Counted from the stretch's first letter, positions 18,465 to 27,913 are shown. The stretch: DNA of 46,221 nucleotides from Polyangiaceae bacterium (GCA_025936205.1 JAICTU010000006.1:1-46221); one strand, 5' to 3'. Notes: generated from the letters alone by a model not told the origin. Numbers and translations: made by a program.

Positions 18465-19985
18465 TCAGTGATCGATCTGCACCACCAGGCGTGGCGGTGC
18501 GGTCAGCTCATAAGCGCGATAGCGGTTTACGGCTTTCGTCCCCACGACCCAGGTCAAAACACCGTTCCGGTCACAAGTGCGCTCCAGCTCAGCCACGACG
18601 CTCAGCGCGGGCTTCAGCTCCCGAGCTCGGAAAACGGGCTCGCCGCCCTCCGCGTGCGCCTGCGCGGGAAAGAACTGCAGCTCTAGCCGGCCTTGGCCAT
18701 CGACGCGGCGGAGCTGCCCCGACTCACAGTCGCGCGCCGGTCTATTGACGTATTCAATGCGATAGCCGGGTACACGCTCGCGAAACTCGAAGACGAGGCG
18801 ATCGAAGCTGGCGTTCTTCGTGACCCGCAGAGCGTTCAGCAGAGCAGGCTCACCACTTCGCGTCACGTGCACGCGCCCCGGCCGCGCTGCAACGGGAGGC
18901 CCTGCGACGCGAGGCCCTGCGACGGGAGCCACGCTCCGTGCGCTCGGCTCCGGCTGCACCATGCTGGGCTGCGGCGCGAGCTTTCGTGGCGGCTCGGCCG
19001 CCAGCACGGGCGCCGGCACGAGCGCCTGTGCGGTGGTAGCGGCGGGCATGGCAGCAGGGCTCGCGGGCTGCCCGCCGACCGTGGGCGCCGCCGGCAGGCC
19101 CATACCCAGCGAGGAGAGCTCGGGCGACGGCCACACCATGACGACGCTCAGCGCACCGAGCAACGCTCCCCCCAGCGTCCCAAACCAGATCCAGGCAGCC
19201 AGGCCGCTCGATTCTCGCGGCTCCTCCGCGGCTTTCCTCGACGAGCGCGGTGGAGCGCCGAGCTCCACGGCCAGCGGCGACAGCGTAGCAGGGGGTAGCG
19301 TCGGCGGTGGTAGTGACGTTTCCGCCCGCGCCTGGTGGCTCCAGTGCCTGGACTCAGGGCGCCGCGCAACTTGCGGCGCCTGCATCGCCAGCGCCGCTTC
19401 CAGCATCGATGCCGCCGGTACCTGTTTGGTCACCTGCTGCGCGACATCGCCATCGCGGTATTTGACCAATACGTACTCCGTCGGTGCAAAGCCACGGGCG
19501 ACGAGCACGGGGTGCTCCGCTGAAGACTCGCGCAGCGCGTCTTTGGTCTGCAGCCGGATCTGCGGATACTGGGCGACGGGGACGGGTGGGGGAGCTACCG
19601 CTGCCTCGAACGCGACTCGCGCCACGCGCCGCCTGCCGGGGCTGACGCGGGGAAATGCATCAGCGAGCTCGGCGACCTGCAGCGCCGGCAACCACTCTGC
19701 CCAACCGGGCTTCCACACCAGGGTGTGGGGGGGCAGCTCCGCGCGTGCCAGCCAGCTCACGAGTTGCACGGTCGATGCCCACTGTGGAGCTTCGTACTCC
19801 GTCGCCCAGGCCCAATCGCCCTGGCGGGGACACTGCTCGTGCTCCACCTCTCGCTCTGCGTCAGCATCCATGAGCATCCCGTCTGACATCTCGATTCTCT
19901 GCGACTCGTTCGAGGCCGAGCCGCCGGGGGTCCTGACCACCGCGAGCATCGGACACGTGGGGTAGGCGTGCAAGTCACTCCCCAT
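18465..19985 (-). CDS. GYF_2 domain / transmembrane / AMIN-like domain protein
   Basis: The protein has 506 residues from ATG 19985 with GGAG upstream; ATG 19889 (MSDGMLMDADAE) is an equally possible start. Near residues 57-110 is a GYF_2 (DUF4339) module: DWAWATEYEAPQWAS, then LPPHTLVWKPGWAEWLPA. A Pro-rich cytoplasmic stretch leads to one membrane helix (WIWFGTLGGALLGALSVVMV, about 270-290) and a long Pro/Ala linker. The C-terminal 120 residues are AMIN-like (FDRLVFEFRERVPGYRIEYV, ending APPRLVVQID). AMIN domains bind cell-wall or envelope partners. The topology suggests a single-span protein that senses or ties a cytoplasmic proline-rich or peptide partner to the envelope. That role is inferred from architecture only. 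Confidence 0.75.
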   Translation of the reverse strand: MGSDLHAYPTCPMLAVVRTPGGSASNESQRIEMSDGMLMDADAEREVEHEQCPRQGDWAWATEYEAPQWASTVQLVSWLARAELPPHTLVWKPGWAEWLPALQVAELADAFPRVSPGRRRVARVAFEAAVAPPPVPVAQYPQIRLQTKDALRESSAEHPVLVARGFAPTEYVLVKYRDGDVAQQVTKQVPAASMLEAALAMQAPQVARRPESRHWSHQARAETSLPPPTLPPATLSPLAVELGAPPRSSRKAAEEPRESSGLAAWIWFGTLGGALLGALSVVMVWPSPELSSLGMGLPAAPTVGGQPASPAAMPAATTAQALVPAPVLAAEPPRKLAPQPSMVQPEPSARSVAPVAGPRVAGPPVAARPGRVHVTRSGEPALLNALRVTKNASFDRLVFEFRERVPGYRIEYVNRPARDCESGQLRRVDGQGRLELQFFPAQAHAEGGEPVFRARELKPALSVVAELERTCDRNGVLTWVVGTKAVNRYRAYELTAPPRLVVQIDH

Positions 19986-20573
19986 CCGTCTCCAATGGGT
20001 CGAAGCGCGTCAGATACGATGCCACATCGCGCGCCTCATCCCAATTCCGGCCCCACTCCAGCGCCAAAAAAACAGCGGGTCAGCACAACCATTGCAGAAC
20101 AGGCGCGCAGGGCCACCCTCATTCAGCGAGGCGCAGAGGTCAGCAGCCTTCATTGCGCCGTGCGATGTGCCGCCGCGCGTAATTCTTGGCGCGCTGCGAC
20201 AGCTGCTGCCGTGTGACGTCAGACTTCGGTAGAATGCGCTGACACCGCACACCGAGCTCAGCCAGCGAGCCCCACGCCAAGTCAGCGTCAGTGCTTCCGC
20301 GGCCCGGCGCGCGGCAGCGGAGGTCGATGCCAACACGTCGATCGATTCTCATGCGCTCAGCGATCTGGGGGAGTGCTTCGTGCCCGTGACGGAAGCTATC
20401 GTCGTCAGGATCGCCGCCCTTGGCGATCGGGGCGGACCGCCGGGCAATCAGCGGGCAGTCCTGGCGAATTCCGGGAGCCTCGCGGGGGCCGCGAGCTCCT
20501 GGCACAGCGTTGTGGCTCTCCGGCAATGGTGGCCGCGGAGGTTTCCAGGTATGGGGACGCAAGCGAGGCTTTG
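19986..20573. other. 588-base intergenic region, nothing recognised
   Basis: The region separates divergent genes. Open frames on both strands resemble no protein I know and lack ribosome sites. No clear promoter pair or repeat is visible. Confidence 0.45.
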
Positions 20574-22934
20574 ATGTCCCAGCGAGTGTCCCGGCCCATC
20601 ATTCCTTTCTTGCTTCTGTTTGCCACGGGCTGTGGCGGCGCTGCCTACGAAGCGAGCACGAGCTCCGACGAAGCGAGCGGCGCAACCGTCAGCAAGCCGC
20701 TCAGCGTGACGGAGTCGGTTGGCCTGCTCTCGATGGAGGCCGAAAACGACACGACCACCACGGCGCAAGGCGGAACGACGCCCTGCGCCAGCGACGGTGG
20801 CATCTGCGCGAGCTGCGGCGACGGCACCTGCGAAACCGGCGAGACCTGCGCGAGCTGCAGCAGCGACTGCGGTGCTTGCCCGTTGCCGGGCCTCGATACG
20901 CGCCCCTCGAACACGACCTGCGTCGCGCCCGCTCCGCTGGCAGCAAATTTCGCGACTCGAGACAAATGGGCGAACATCACCTTCACCAATCCGATGCAGG
21001 TGCTGCAGCCTCCGGGCGACAACTCGCGCCTGATCGTGGTGCAGCGCGCGGGAACGGCCCAGAGCGTCCCGATCGACGCCACGAGCTCCAGTGAAACCAC
21101 CGGCTTTCTCACGCTGAGCAACGTGATCACGAGGAGCAACGGTGGCTTCCTCAGCATGGCCTTTCACCCGAATTGGGCCACCAATCGCTACGCCTACGTG
21201 GTCTATACCACGAGCGACCGCATGAAGCGTCTATCGCGTTTCCAGTCGACCGACGGCGGCGCCACGCTGGACGCGGGCACCGAACAAGTCGTGCTGCAGA
21301 TCCAGCACGCAGTCGAGTTCAATCACAACGGCGGGCAAGTTGCATTCGGCCTCGACGGCTACCTCTACATGTCGAGCGGCGACGACGCCTACCTCGACTA
21401 CACGCGCGCCCGCCAAGCGGCGCAGACCGACAACCTGTTCGGCAAGATTCTGCGCATCGACGTCAACAACGGCAGCCCGTATTCAATTCCACCCTCGAAC
21501 CCGTTTGCGAGCGGCGGCGGCTCGCCCGAGGTCTACGCCTACGGCTTCCGCAATCCGTGGCGTTTCAGCTTCGATCGCGTCACGGGCGAGCTCTGGGAAG
21601 GCGATGTCGGGGAAAAAACCTGGGAGGAGATCAACGTCGTCAGACCCGGCTTCTATGGCTGGCCCTACTACGAGGGCAGCTCGTGCTTCACGGGCGACGC
21701 GACGGACTGCGGCACCCCGTACACAGCGCCGACCGGAAAATATGGCGGCGGTATGACGTCCCAATCCATCTCGGGCGGTTTCGTGTACCGCGGCGCCGCG
21801 CTTCCGTCCCTGTACGGCAAGTACGTGTTCGGCGACTATGTCACCGGGCAGGTCTCGTATTTCGATCGTGCGACGGGCGTGAAGACCGATATCGAGAACA
21901 CCGCGAGCGGTGGCGCAGTGGTCGGCTTCGGCGAGGGCAATGACGGCGAGCTGTACGTGGTCCGCTACAGCACCGGGCGCATCGAGCAGATCGTCGCCGG
22001 CTCGGGCGGTGGCGCCACGGACTTCCCGTCCGAGCTCAGCGCCACGGGCTGCTTCGACAGTACCACACCGACCCAGGTGGTTTCGGGCGTCATTCCTTAC
22101 GCCGTCGCGCAGCCGTTCTGGTCGGATGGCGCGCAAAAGGAGCGCTTCCTCGCGCTGCCGGAGGGCAGCCAAATCTCCATCGATGCGAGCGGCGACTGGG
22201 TGCTCCCGCCCGGTGGCGTCACGATCAAGAACTTCCGATTGGACGGGCAGCTCTTCGAGACTCGCTTCTTCGTGCGCCACAGCGACGGGACCTACTCCGG
22301 CTACACGTACCGGTGGAACGACGCGCAAACGCAGGCCACCCTGGTTCCGCCGGAGGGTGCCACGCGTAGCATCGCGGGCCTCACGTGGTCGTATCCTTCG
22401 CGCGCCCAGTGCTTCGCGTGCCACAGCGCGGCGGCCCAGTTCAGCCTCGGGCTCGAAACGCGCCAGCTGAACATCGACGGCTTCTACCCCTCGACCGGGC
22501 GCACCGCGAATCAGCACCATACGCTCGACTCCATCGGCATGTTGAGCGGCAACAAGGCCGCGCTCACGCCCTTCGCGGATATCGCTGACGAAACGGTGTC
22601 TCTCGAAACGCGCGGGCTCGCGTACCTCCACGTCAACTGCTCGAGCTGCCACCGCCCGGGTGGCATCGGCGGGGGCCCGATGGACGCGCGCTTCGACACG
22701 CCGCTCGCGAACAAGGGCATCTGCAACGTCAGTCCGACGCTCGGCGACCTGGGCGTGCCGAACGCGAAGCTGTTGTCGCCGGGAATTGCCGACGCCAGCG
22801 TGGTCTTCTTGCGCATGAACCAGCGCGGCAACTCCGCCGCGATGCCGCCGCTGGCGAGCACGATCCCGGACGCGCAGGGGGCCGCGCTGCTCTCGGATTG
22901 GATCGGCTCGCTCACGAGTTGCCCGGAACCGTAA
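20574..22934 (+). CDS. SO2930-type diheme cytochrome fused to PQQ-type sugar dehydrogenase propeller, lipoprotein
   Basis: The 786-residue protein starts at ATG 20574 with GAGG upstream. The signal peptide ends FLLLFATGC (Cys20). A Cys-rich knot CGDGTCETGETCASC follows at about residue 82, a module common in myxobacterial surface proteins. Residues about 120-480 form a six-bladed propeller of the glucose/sorbosone dehydrogenase class (EFNHNGGQVAFGLDGYLYMS, AYGFRNPWRFSFDRVTGELW). The remainder matches the SO2930 family cytochrome region, with heme motifs CFACH (about 613) and CSSCH (about 689). It probably oxidises a sugar or aldehyde outside the inner membrane and passes electrons through two c hemes. 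Substrate and cofactor binding are inferred from the family. The Cys-rich N-terminal insert is unusual for SO2930 proteins. Confidence 0.88.
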   Translation: MSQRVSRPIIPFLLLFATGCGGAAYEASTSSDEASGATVSKPLSVTESVGLLSMEAENDTTTTAQGGTTPCASDGGICASCGDGTCETGETCASCSSDCGACPLPGLDTRPSNTTCVAPAPLAANFATRDKWANITFTNPMQVLQPPGDNSRLIVVQRAGTAQSVPIDATSSSETTGFLTLSNVITRSNGGFLSMAFHPNWATNRYAYVVYTTSDRMKRLSRFQSTDGGATLDAGTEQVVLQIQHAVEFNHNGGQVAFGLDGYLYMSSGDDAYLDYTRARQAAQTDNLFGKILRIDVNNGSPYSIPPSNPFASGGGSPEVYAYGFRNPWRFSFDRVTGELWEGDVGEKTWEEINVVRPGFYGWPYYEGSSCFTGDATDCGTPYTAPTGKYGGGMTSQSISGGFVYRGAALPSLYGKYVFGDYVTGQVSYFDRATGVKTDIENTASGGAVVGFGEGNDGELYVVRYSTGRIEQIVAGSGGGATDFPSELSATGCFDSTTPTQVVSGVIPYAVAQPFWSDGAQKERFLALPEGSQISIDASGDWVLPPGGVTIKNFRLDGQLFETRFFVRHSDGTYSGYTYRWNDAQTQATLVPPEGATRSIAGLTWSYPSRAQCFACHSAAAQFSLGLETRQLNIDGFYPSTGRTANQHHTLDSIGMLSGNKAALTPFADIADETVSLETRGLAYLHVNCSSCHRPGGIGGGPMDARFDTPLANKGICNVSPTLGDLGVPNAKLLSPGIADASVVFLRMNQRGNSAAMPPLASTIPDAQGAALLSDWIGSLTSCPEP

Positions 22935-22946
22935 CGGGCTCGCGCT

Positions 22947-23374
22947 TCAGAGGTAGCCGCAGCTGAACGGGACATCGATCACCTTCGGGACGGGCTCCCG
23001 GCAGGTCCTCTGGATGTTGGCGGTGAGCGCGGTCAGCAGATCGAAATCCGCATTGATGCAGCGTCCGGGAAGATCTGGCTGAAGGTCTGCCAGGCATCCC
23101 GCATCATCGGTTCGATGGCGCGGGCGGCGCCGCACTCGTTCTGGTTCGCCAACCTCGTGGCGGTGAACAAGGCGAAGTACATGTTGAGCATCATGAACGG
23201 CTTGGGCACTTTGCCTGACGCGACGATGGACCGGAACTCACCGATGTCCTGTCGTCCACCCTGCACGACGGAGCGGGAGCCCGTCGGGAGGTCGGGAGAA
23301 TAACCAGCATCATCACCGCAACCCATCAGGGCGAGCGCGCAGCTGCAATACAGTAGCTTGGTCAGTTGGTCCAT
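22947..23374 (-). pseudogene. Lipoprotein gene with a single-base frameshift, coupled to upstream gene
   Basis: The start is ATG 23374 and the signal peptide ends in a lipobox (CSCALALMGC). The frame reads well through GGRQDIGEFRSIVASGKVP and ARAIEPMMRDAWQTFSQIFP, then turns into nonsense and stops at 23033. One extra C in the CCC run near 23067 moves it into the frame GRCINADFDLLTALTANIQR, which ends PFSCGYL at 22947. The repaired product would have about 141 residues. The IGEFRSIVASGKVP stretch is like the N-terminus of some myxobacterial secreted von Willebrand-type proteins, but no such domain follows, so the function is unknown. Its start overlaps the end of the upstream lipoprotein gene. 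Confidence 0.6.
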
Positions 23375-23806
23375 GATGTTGCCACCTCGAGCCAGGTCCC
23401 GTTCGTGCCGCAGGCGCTCGCGAGCCGCCGTTGCGCGCGGCCGAGATAGATCTGAACCTTCGTACCCGGGACGCTCACTGGCTGCCCCGGCACCAGGGCG
23501 TGACCAGTCGGGCGCGAGGACGAGCGTGCCCGATACGACGGCAGGGGATGCAATACCGACCATGCGCACGCTCGGCATTGTCCAGGTGCCGCCCTGGCTG
23601 CCCCAGAGCACGCGCGCCTCTGCGGCCGCGCTCAGGGACTGATAAGCGCCCTGGACATAGTAACCGAGCTCGACACTCGGCTCGCCGGGGGAAATCAGCC
23701 GCGCGTCAGCTGCATCGGAGGGCGGAGCTGAACCGCAGCCGAAGCCACCTGCGCTGCTGGAGCAAGCCAGCAGGGCCCCTAGCGCGCCGGGCGAAGGGCG
23801 TTCCAC
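23362..23806 (-). pseudogene. Putative lipoprotein gene with a frameshift near 23506
   Basis: From GTG 23806 the frame encodes a hydrophobic N-terminus with a candidate lipobox (SSAGGFGC) and a small domain (LISPGEPSVELGYYVQGAYQ, then VVSGTLVLAPD). Near 23506 it loses sense. Two added bases (GG to GGGG) or one removed base carry it into GHALVPGQPVSVPGTKVQIY and to an end at TSWTN, stop 23362. The repaired product is about 148 residues, of unknown function. Its stop overlaps the start of the next lipoprotein gene (ATG 23374), so the two were probably translated together. Confidence 0.55.
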
Positions 23807-23928
23807 CCTGAATGAAGAGGCAGTAGGCCGTGCACGGCACTGGATACGGCCGCAAGGGAGTGCCCCTACAGCCGAGCGAAGCCATCACCGGCTGCAGCAG
23901 GACACGCCTGAAGCTGCGGCCCCCGGCC

Positions 23929-25497
23929 TCACTGGCGTTCGGCGAACAAAGCCTCGGGGTCTCTGATGGGCGGCTCGGCCTCGGGCGGGGTCGCGGTCGG
24001 AGAGCTCTGCTCCAAGCGGTTGCGCGGAGCCGGGCGTGCCGCCATGGGCTGGGATACGGCAGCCGGTGATACGGCGGCCGGCGATACGGCGGCCGGTGAT
24101 ACGGCGGCCGGTGATACGGCGGCCGGTGATACGGCGGCCGAGGGCGGCGTGCCTGCTTTGGCGGAGCCTCTTGCGCGGTCGCCGCTCGAACGGCGACTGG
24201 CCAGCACGGGCGGCGCGCTCGCAGCGCGTTGCGGTAACGGAGCCGTCGCTGCTGCTGCCGCCGCGGCGGGCGCCTCAGCTGCAACTGCCGGAACGAGCGC
24301 GCCCGGGGCGGGTCCGGTAGGCTTCGCTAGCGCCTCGGGCTGCGGCGGCGGCAGCCCCTGGGGGGCTGCAGGGCGCGCGCGCTCGGCGAGAATGGCTTGC
24401 GAGAGCGGCGCGGGCGCTGGCCGAAACAGGTAGATGGCGGCCGCGGCGGCGCACGCCAGCGCCAGCGCACCCGCACGCCGTGGCGAGAGCCATGCGGCGT
24501 AGCGCCACAGCTCGGCGGTCAGCAGCGGACGCGGCGAGAGCGCGGGCGCCGCCGTTGCACCCTGCAACACGAGCGACAGGGCTGCCGCCATTTCGTCGGC
24601 GCTGCTGAAGCGGCTCTCGATCTCGCGCTGCGTGGCCTTGGCAAACCAGCGATCGAAGCCGGCCGGCACCTGCGCCAGCGCCGAAGGCGCGAGCGGCTTC
24701 TCGGTGCAGATCTGCACGGCCAGATCGGTGATAGATTTCCCCGCGAAGGGGAGCTTGCCCGTCAGGCACTCGAAGGCGATGATCGCGAGCGCCCACAGGT
24801 CGACGCTGAGATCGACCTCGGTGCCGGCGCGCAGCTGCTCGGGGCTCATGTACTCCGGCGTGCCGATCACGGTGCCGGCTTTGGTCCTGGCGCGCGGTGT
24901 AAAGCCCAGCCGGCGCTCGTCCACCTTGGCGATGCCGAAGTCGATCAGCTTCGTCACCTCCTTCGGCCCCTCGCGCGCGATGAAGATGTTGCTGGGCTTG
25001 AGGTCGCGATGCACGATGCCGATCGCGTGGGCGCGGCTGATCCCGGCGGCAACCTGGCGAAAGATCTCGTCGAGCTCGGCGGGCGAGAGCAGCTTGCGCT
25101 TCAACAGACGCTGCTCGAGCGTCTCTCCCTCGAGCAACTCCATGACGATGAACGGGGGCGTATTGGCGTCCTTGCCGTAGTCGAACACCTGCACCACGTT
25201 CGCGCAGCGGACCGCCGCTGCCGAGCGGCCTTCTTGCAAGAAGCGGCTGTGCATCTCGGTCTCGCGCGCCACGGATACGTCGAGAAATTTGATCGCGACC
25301 GGCGCTTTGAGCGCGAGGTGGCAGCCACGCCAGATGCTGCCCATCGCTCCGCTCGCGATGCGCTCTTCGAGGCGGTAGCGGCCGTTCAGGACGTAGCCCA
25401 TCTGCTCCACGGGATGGGGCCAGGTCTCGACCGGAATCGCGGCGCCTTCCGTCGGCGCCGTCAGGGCCGGTGGCGCGTCTCGAGGTTCTTTGCTCAT
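23929..25497 (-). CDS. Membrane Ser/Thr protein kinase with PAAVS repeat tail
   Basis: The 522-residue protein starts at ATG 25497 (MSKEPRDAPP). The kinase domain runs from about residue 41 to 305: glycine loop ASGAMGSIW (48-56), Lys70, HRDLKPSN (163-170), DFG (186-188) and SPE (218-220), so all catalytic residues are present. One membrane helix lies at about 343-358 (ALALACAAAAAIYLF). The extracytoplasmic tail is Pro/Ala-rich and includes six near-perfect PAAVS units encoded by a 15-bp DNA repeat (24053-24141). It is transcribed away from a TPR membrane protein gene (25669), a pairing also seen at 9443-12128. The upstream in-frame extension to 25686 is discarded as Arg-rich and lacking family features. 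Confidence 0.93.
   Translation of the reverse strand: MSKEPRDAPPALTAPTEGAAIPVETWPHPVEQMGYVLNGRYRLEERIASGAMGSIWRGCHLALKAPVAIKFLDVSVARETEMHSRFLQEGRSAAAVRCANVVQVFDYGKDANTPPFIVMELLEGETLEQRLLKRKLLSPAELDEIFRQVAAGISRAHAIGIVHRDLKPSNIFIAREGPKEVTKLIDFGIAKVDERRLGFTPRARTKAGTVIGTPEYMSPEQLRAGTEVDLSVDLWALAIIAFECLTGKLPFAGKSITDLAVQICTEKPLAPSALAQVPAGFDRWFAKATQREIESRFSSADEMAAALSLVLQGATAAPALSPRPLLTAELWRYAAWLSPRRAGALALACAAAAAIYLFRPAPAPLSQAILAERARPAAPQGLPPPQPEALAKPTGPAPGALVPAVAAEAPAAAAAAATAPLPQRAASAPPVLASRRSSGDRARGSAKAGTPPSAAVSPAAVSPAAVSPAAVSPAAVSPAAVSQPMAARPAPRNRLEQSSPTATPPEAEPPIRDPEALFAERQ
24053..24141. repeat. 15-bp tandem repeat, six copies, inside the kinase tail
   Basis: Six head-to-tail copies of GATACGGCGGCCGGT, the first with one A for G and the last shortened by a base. 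On the coding (minus) strand each unit encodes PAAVS in the extracytoplasmic tail of the kinase. Identical third-codon positions across copies show recent expansion, and copy number is likely to vary between strains. Confidence 0.95.
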
Positions 25498-25668
25498 CGT
25501 CGCGACTTGCCCGGGTCTCGGCCTTGGCGGGCGACCGTTTCTATACGATAGTTGGCTGTTTCCGTCACGCGCCCAGGCCGCTCGGACCACCGCCTTCCGA
25601 TGCAACGGCGCAAAAGGCGTGCGGGATCCAATCGAAGCTTTGCGCAGAGCGCGCCACGGGACTGAAAA

Positions 25669-26784
25669 ATGCCAACAAATGCGCACTTCCCGGCCCAGCG
25701 TACCGACAAACCAGCGAGCTTGCCCGGGCGTACTCGCTCGCGGGGCTGCCGGTCATCCGCCATCGCCACTCTGGCCATCACGGTCTCGGCGCTGGCGCCT
25801 GCAGCCGGGGCTGCGAGCCCGCAATCCAGTCGGGCAGATGCCGACATTTTACGAGCACAATCGCTGTTCGATCGGGGGCGGCAGCTGATGGCCCAGGGCC
25901 GCGCCTCGGAGGCTTGCCCGCTGTTCGAGCAAAGCCAACGGCTCGATGCGGGGATTGGCACTCAGTACAACCTGGCGGCCTGTTACGAGGCGGTGGGCAG
26001 GGTCGCGAGCGCCTACGCACTGTTTCTCGAGGCCTCCGCCACCGCGCAGGCCCGCGGCCAGACCGAGCGCGCGCGCGCGGCGGCGCTGCGCGCGCGCAGC
26101 GTGGAGCCCAAGCTCTCCCGGCTCGTGATCGAGACGGAGGGTGCACAGCGAGCAGCGCTGATCATCGAACGCGACGGCACCGTGGTCGACGCCGCCGAGC
26201 AAGGTGTCGCGATGCCCGTGGACCCAGGGTTGCACGAGGTGCGTGCGCACGGAACGGGGCTCGTGCCCTGGTCTCAGGTGGTGGAGGTTGACGCGAGCCC
26301 GGTCGTGCACCGCGTGCGCATCCCGGCGCTCCCGTTGGCCCCCGCGGCAGCGGCGCCTGTGTTGCTCGCTGCTCCAGCATCCGGCTGTGATCCCGCGACG
26401 GGCGGCTGCGCAGCACCGGAAGCGCGCGGCGAGGACTCCTCGCTGCGCCCGGCGCTCCGCATCACGGCCCTCGGCGTGGGCGTGGCGGGGCTGGGGCTCG
26501 GCACTGGGCTCGCGCTGCACGCCCGCGCGAAGAACGAGAGCTCCGAGGCTGCAGGCTGCGACGCTCGCGGCTGTCCCACGACGTCGAGCCTGGAGCTGCG
26601 CAAGGAGGCGATCAAGGCGGGTAACTGGGCCACGGTCAGCGCGGGCATCGGGCTCGCCGGCGTGGCGGGCGGTATCCTGCTCTGGGCGCTGCCGGATCCC
26701 GCTCGAGAGCCCGCGGCTGCGCTGCGGGTGCTGCCGAACGTCACGCTCGGGAGCGCGGGCCTGGACTTGTACGGTCGCTTCTGA
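25669..26784 (+). CDS. TPR/PEGA-like protein with C-terminal membrane segments
   Basis: The 371-residue protein starts at ATG 25669 and has a signal-like segment (SAIATLAITVSALAPAAGA). TPR-type helices follow (ILRAQSLFDRGRQLMAQGRA, then IGTQYNLAACYEAVGRVASA). Next comes a beta-rich PEGA-like section (LSRLVIETEGAQRAALIIER) and a stretch with a possible Cys pair (GCDPATGGCAAP). Two hydrophobic segments close the chain (LGVGVAGLGLGTGLAL and AGIGLAGVAGGILLWALP). This is a widespread myxobacterial layout near Ser/Thr kinases, and here it is divergent from a kinase 171 bases away. It is probably an envelope protein working with or regulated by kinase signalling; partner and role are not known. Confidence 0.8.
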   Translation: MPTNAHFPAQRTDKPASLPGRTRSRGCRSSAIATLAITVSALAPAAGAASPQSSRADADILRAQSLFDRGRQLMAQGRASEACPLFEQSQRLDAGIGTQYNLAACYEAVGRVASAYALFLEASATAQARGQTERARAAALRARSVEPKLSRLVIETEGAQRAALIIERDGTVVDAAEQGVAMPVDPGLHEVRAHGTGLVPWSQVVEVDASPVVHRVRIPALPLAPAAAAPVLLAAPASGCDPATGGCAAPEARGEDSSLRPALRITALGVGVAGLGLGTGLALHARAKNESSEAAGCDARGCPTTSSLELRKEAIKAGNWATVSAGIGLAGVAGGILLWALPDPAREPAAALRVLPNVTLGSAGLDLYGRF

Positions 26785-26804
26785 GCTGCCGACGACGCCG
26801 GGCC

Positions 26805-27587
26805 TCAGTCGCCCGCGCACGCCTGGTCGCACAGCGAGTTCTGCGCGACACAGCTGCCGAACGTCAGCGCCGCGTCCGAAGCGGGGCCCGCGCTCGGATT
26901 GAGCAGCGTCGGTTCACGGAAGCCGGGCGCAGCCCGTGTCACCGCGAAGCAGGGGCCGTTGCCGCCCGCCGTGCCGCAGGCGATAGCGCCCGCCGTGCCG
27001 CAGTAGCAGTCGACGCCCGAGCACTGATTCAGTCGAGCGCAAGCCACGATCTCGAGGCAACCCGGCGTGCCCTCGCAGGCATCGAACTGCTCCCGACAAG
27101 CGCCGCAGAGACACACGCCGCAAGCATCGTCACGATCACAGGCGAGGGGCGGTGAGCCGCTGCCCGCGTCCGCCGCCGGGGCAATCGGGGAGCTGCCGCC
27201 AGGGCCTGCGTCGTCCGCCGTACGGACGCCGCCCGCAGCGCCCGGAGCACTCTGTAACGGCGCATTGCCGACGTTCACGTCCTCGTTCGTGGGCGGCGCT
27301 CCGCCGCTCGGCGCGGGAACTGAGTCCGGCGTCGGCGCCACGACCGGCGTTGGCGCGGCTGGCTCTGCGCTGATGCCCGGGGGCAAGTCGTCTGCCGCCG
27401 GCGTGTCCGGGGGACAGGGCTCCGTGTCGCAGCGCAGCGACGCTTCTCCGATGCCGAGCAGGGCGTTGCAGGAGAGCGCCCCGAACAACCCAGTGACGGC
27501 GGCCCAGCGCCAGAGCGCACTCCTCCGCCCGCGCCTCAGCCCTGTCGTTGGTCTCCGCTCGGAAGCTCTGGCCATCGTTGAACCCAT
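26805..27587 (-). CDS. Cys-rich putative lipoprotein
   Basis: The protein has 260 residues from ATG 27587; ATG 27575 is a close alternative. A basic N-terminus precedes a hydrophobic stretch ending GLFGALSC, a likely lipobox. A linker of about 100 residues rich in Pro, Ala and Gly follows. The C-terminal part holds about 16 Cys residues in close pairs (ACGVCLCGACREQFDACEG, then CARLNQCSGVDCYCG), which should form disulfides outside the cytoplasm. This layout is common in secreted myxobacterial proteins of unknown function. It converges on the TPR gene, 20 bases apart. Confidence 0.75.
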   Translation of the reverse strand: MGSTMARASERRPTTGLRRGRRSALWRWAAVTGLFGALSCNALLGIGEASLRCDTEPCPPDTPAADDLPPGISAEPAAPTPVVAPTPDSVPAPSGGAPPTNEDVNVGNAPLQSAPGAAGGVRTADDAGPGGSSPIAPAADAGSGSPPLACDRDDACGVCLCGACREQFDACEGTPGCLEIVACARLNQCSGVDCYCGTAGAIACGTAGGNGPCFAVTRAAPGFREPTLLNPSAGPASDAALTFGSCVAQNSLCDQACAGD

Positions 27588-27913
27588 GCTGCCGGCTCTC
27601 CCGGTTATGCAGTAGATCACGAGTGTTGCCAAGGCTTTGAATATTTCGCCCATTGCCGGAATCCAGGGGCGGATCGCGCATTCGTCCGGCGTGCGGTGCC
27701 GATCGTGTAGAGCCGAGACTCGAGGCAATCCGGGCACTCCTGGAGTTGGGCTCGGCCCGCTCGGCACCGAGCCCTCCAGGAATTGCCGCTGAGCGGAAGT
27801 GCTCGAGCTGGCCTGGCGCTGCACTCAGGGCCTAGCGTGTTCGGCTCAGAGCCGACTCGAAGCAAGATCATCCGCATCGATGGGCAAGCAGTCGTGGATG
27901 AAGGACGACGTAA
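27588..27913. other. Intergenic region, nothing recognised
   Basis: The region lies between two same-strand lipoprotein genes and presumably holds the promoter of the Cys-rich lipoprotein. An open frame continuing upstream of that gene to 27824 has no ribosome site or signal features. No repeat or hairpin stands out. Confidence 0.45.

Noticed and set aside
21483..22652. 389-residue minus-strand frame opposite the SO2930-type gene
   Set aside because: Antisense shadow rich in Arg, Ala, Glu and Val; the sense strand has heme motifs and propeller repeats.
24053..24141. Possible CRISPR array
   Set aside because: Units are contiguous without spacers and stay in frame within a kinase gene.
24397..25551. 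384-residue plus-strand frame opposite the second kinase
   Set aside because: Antisense of conserved kinase motifs, Arg-rich and without homology features.
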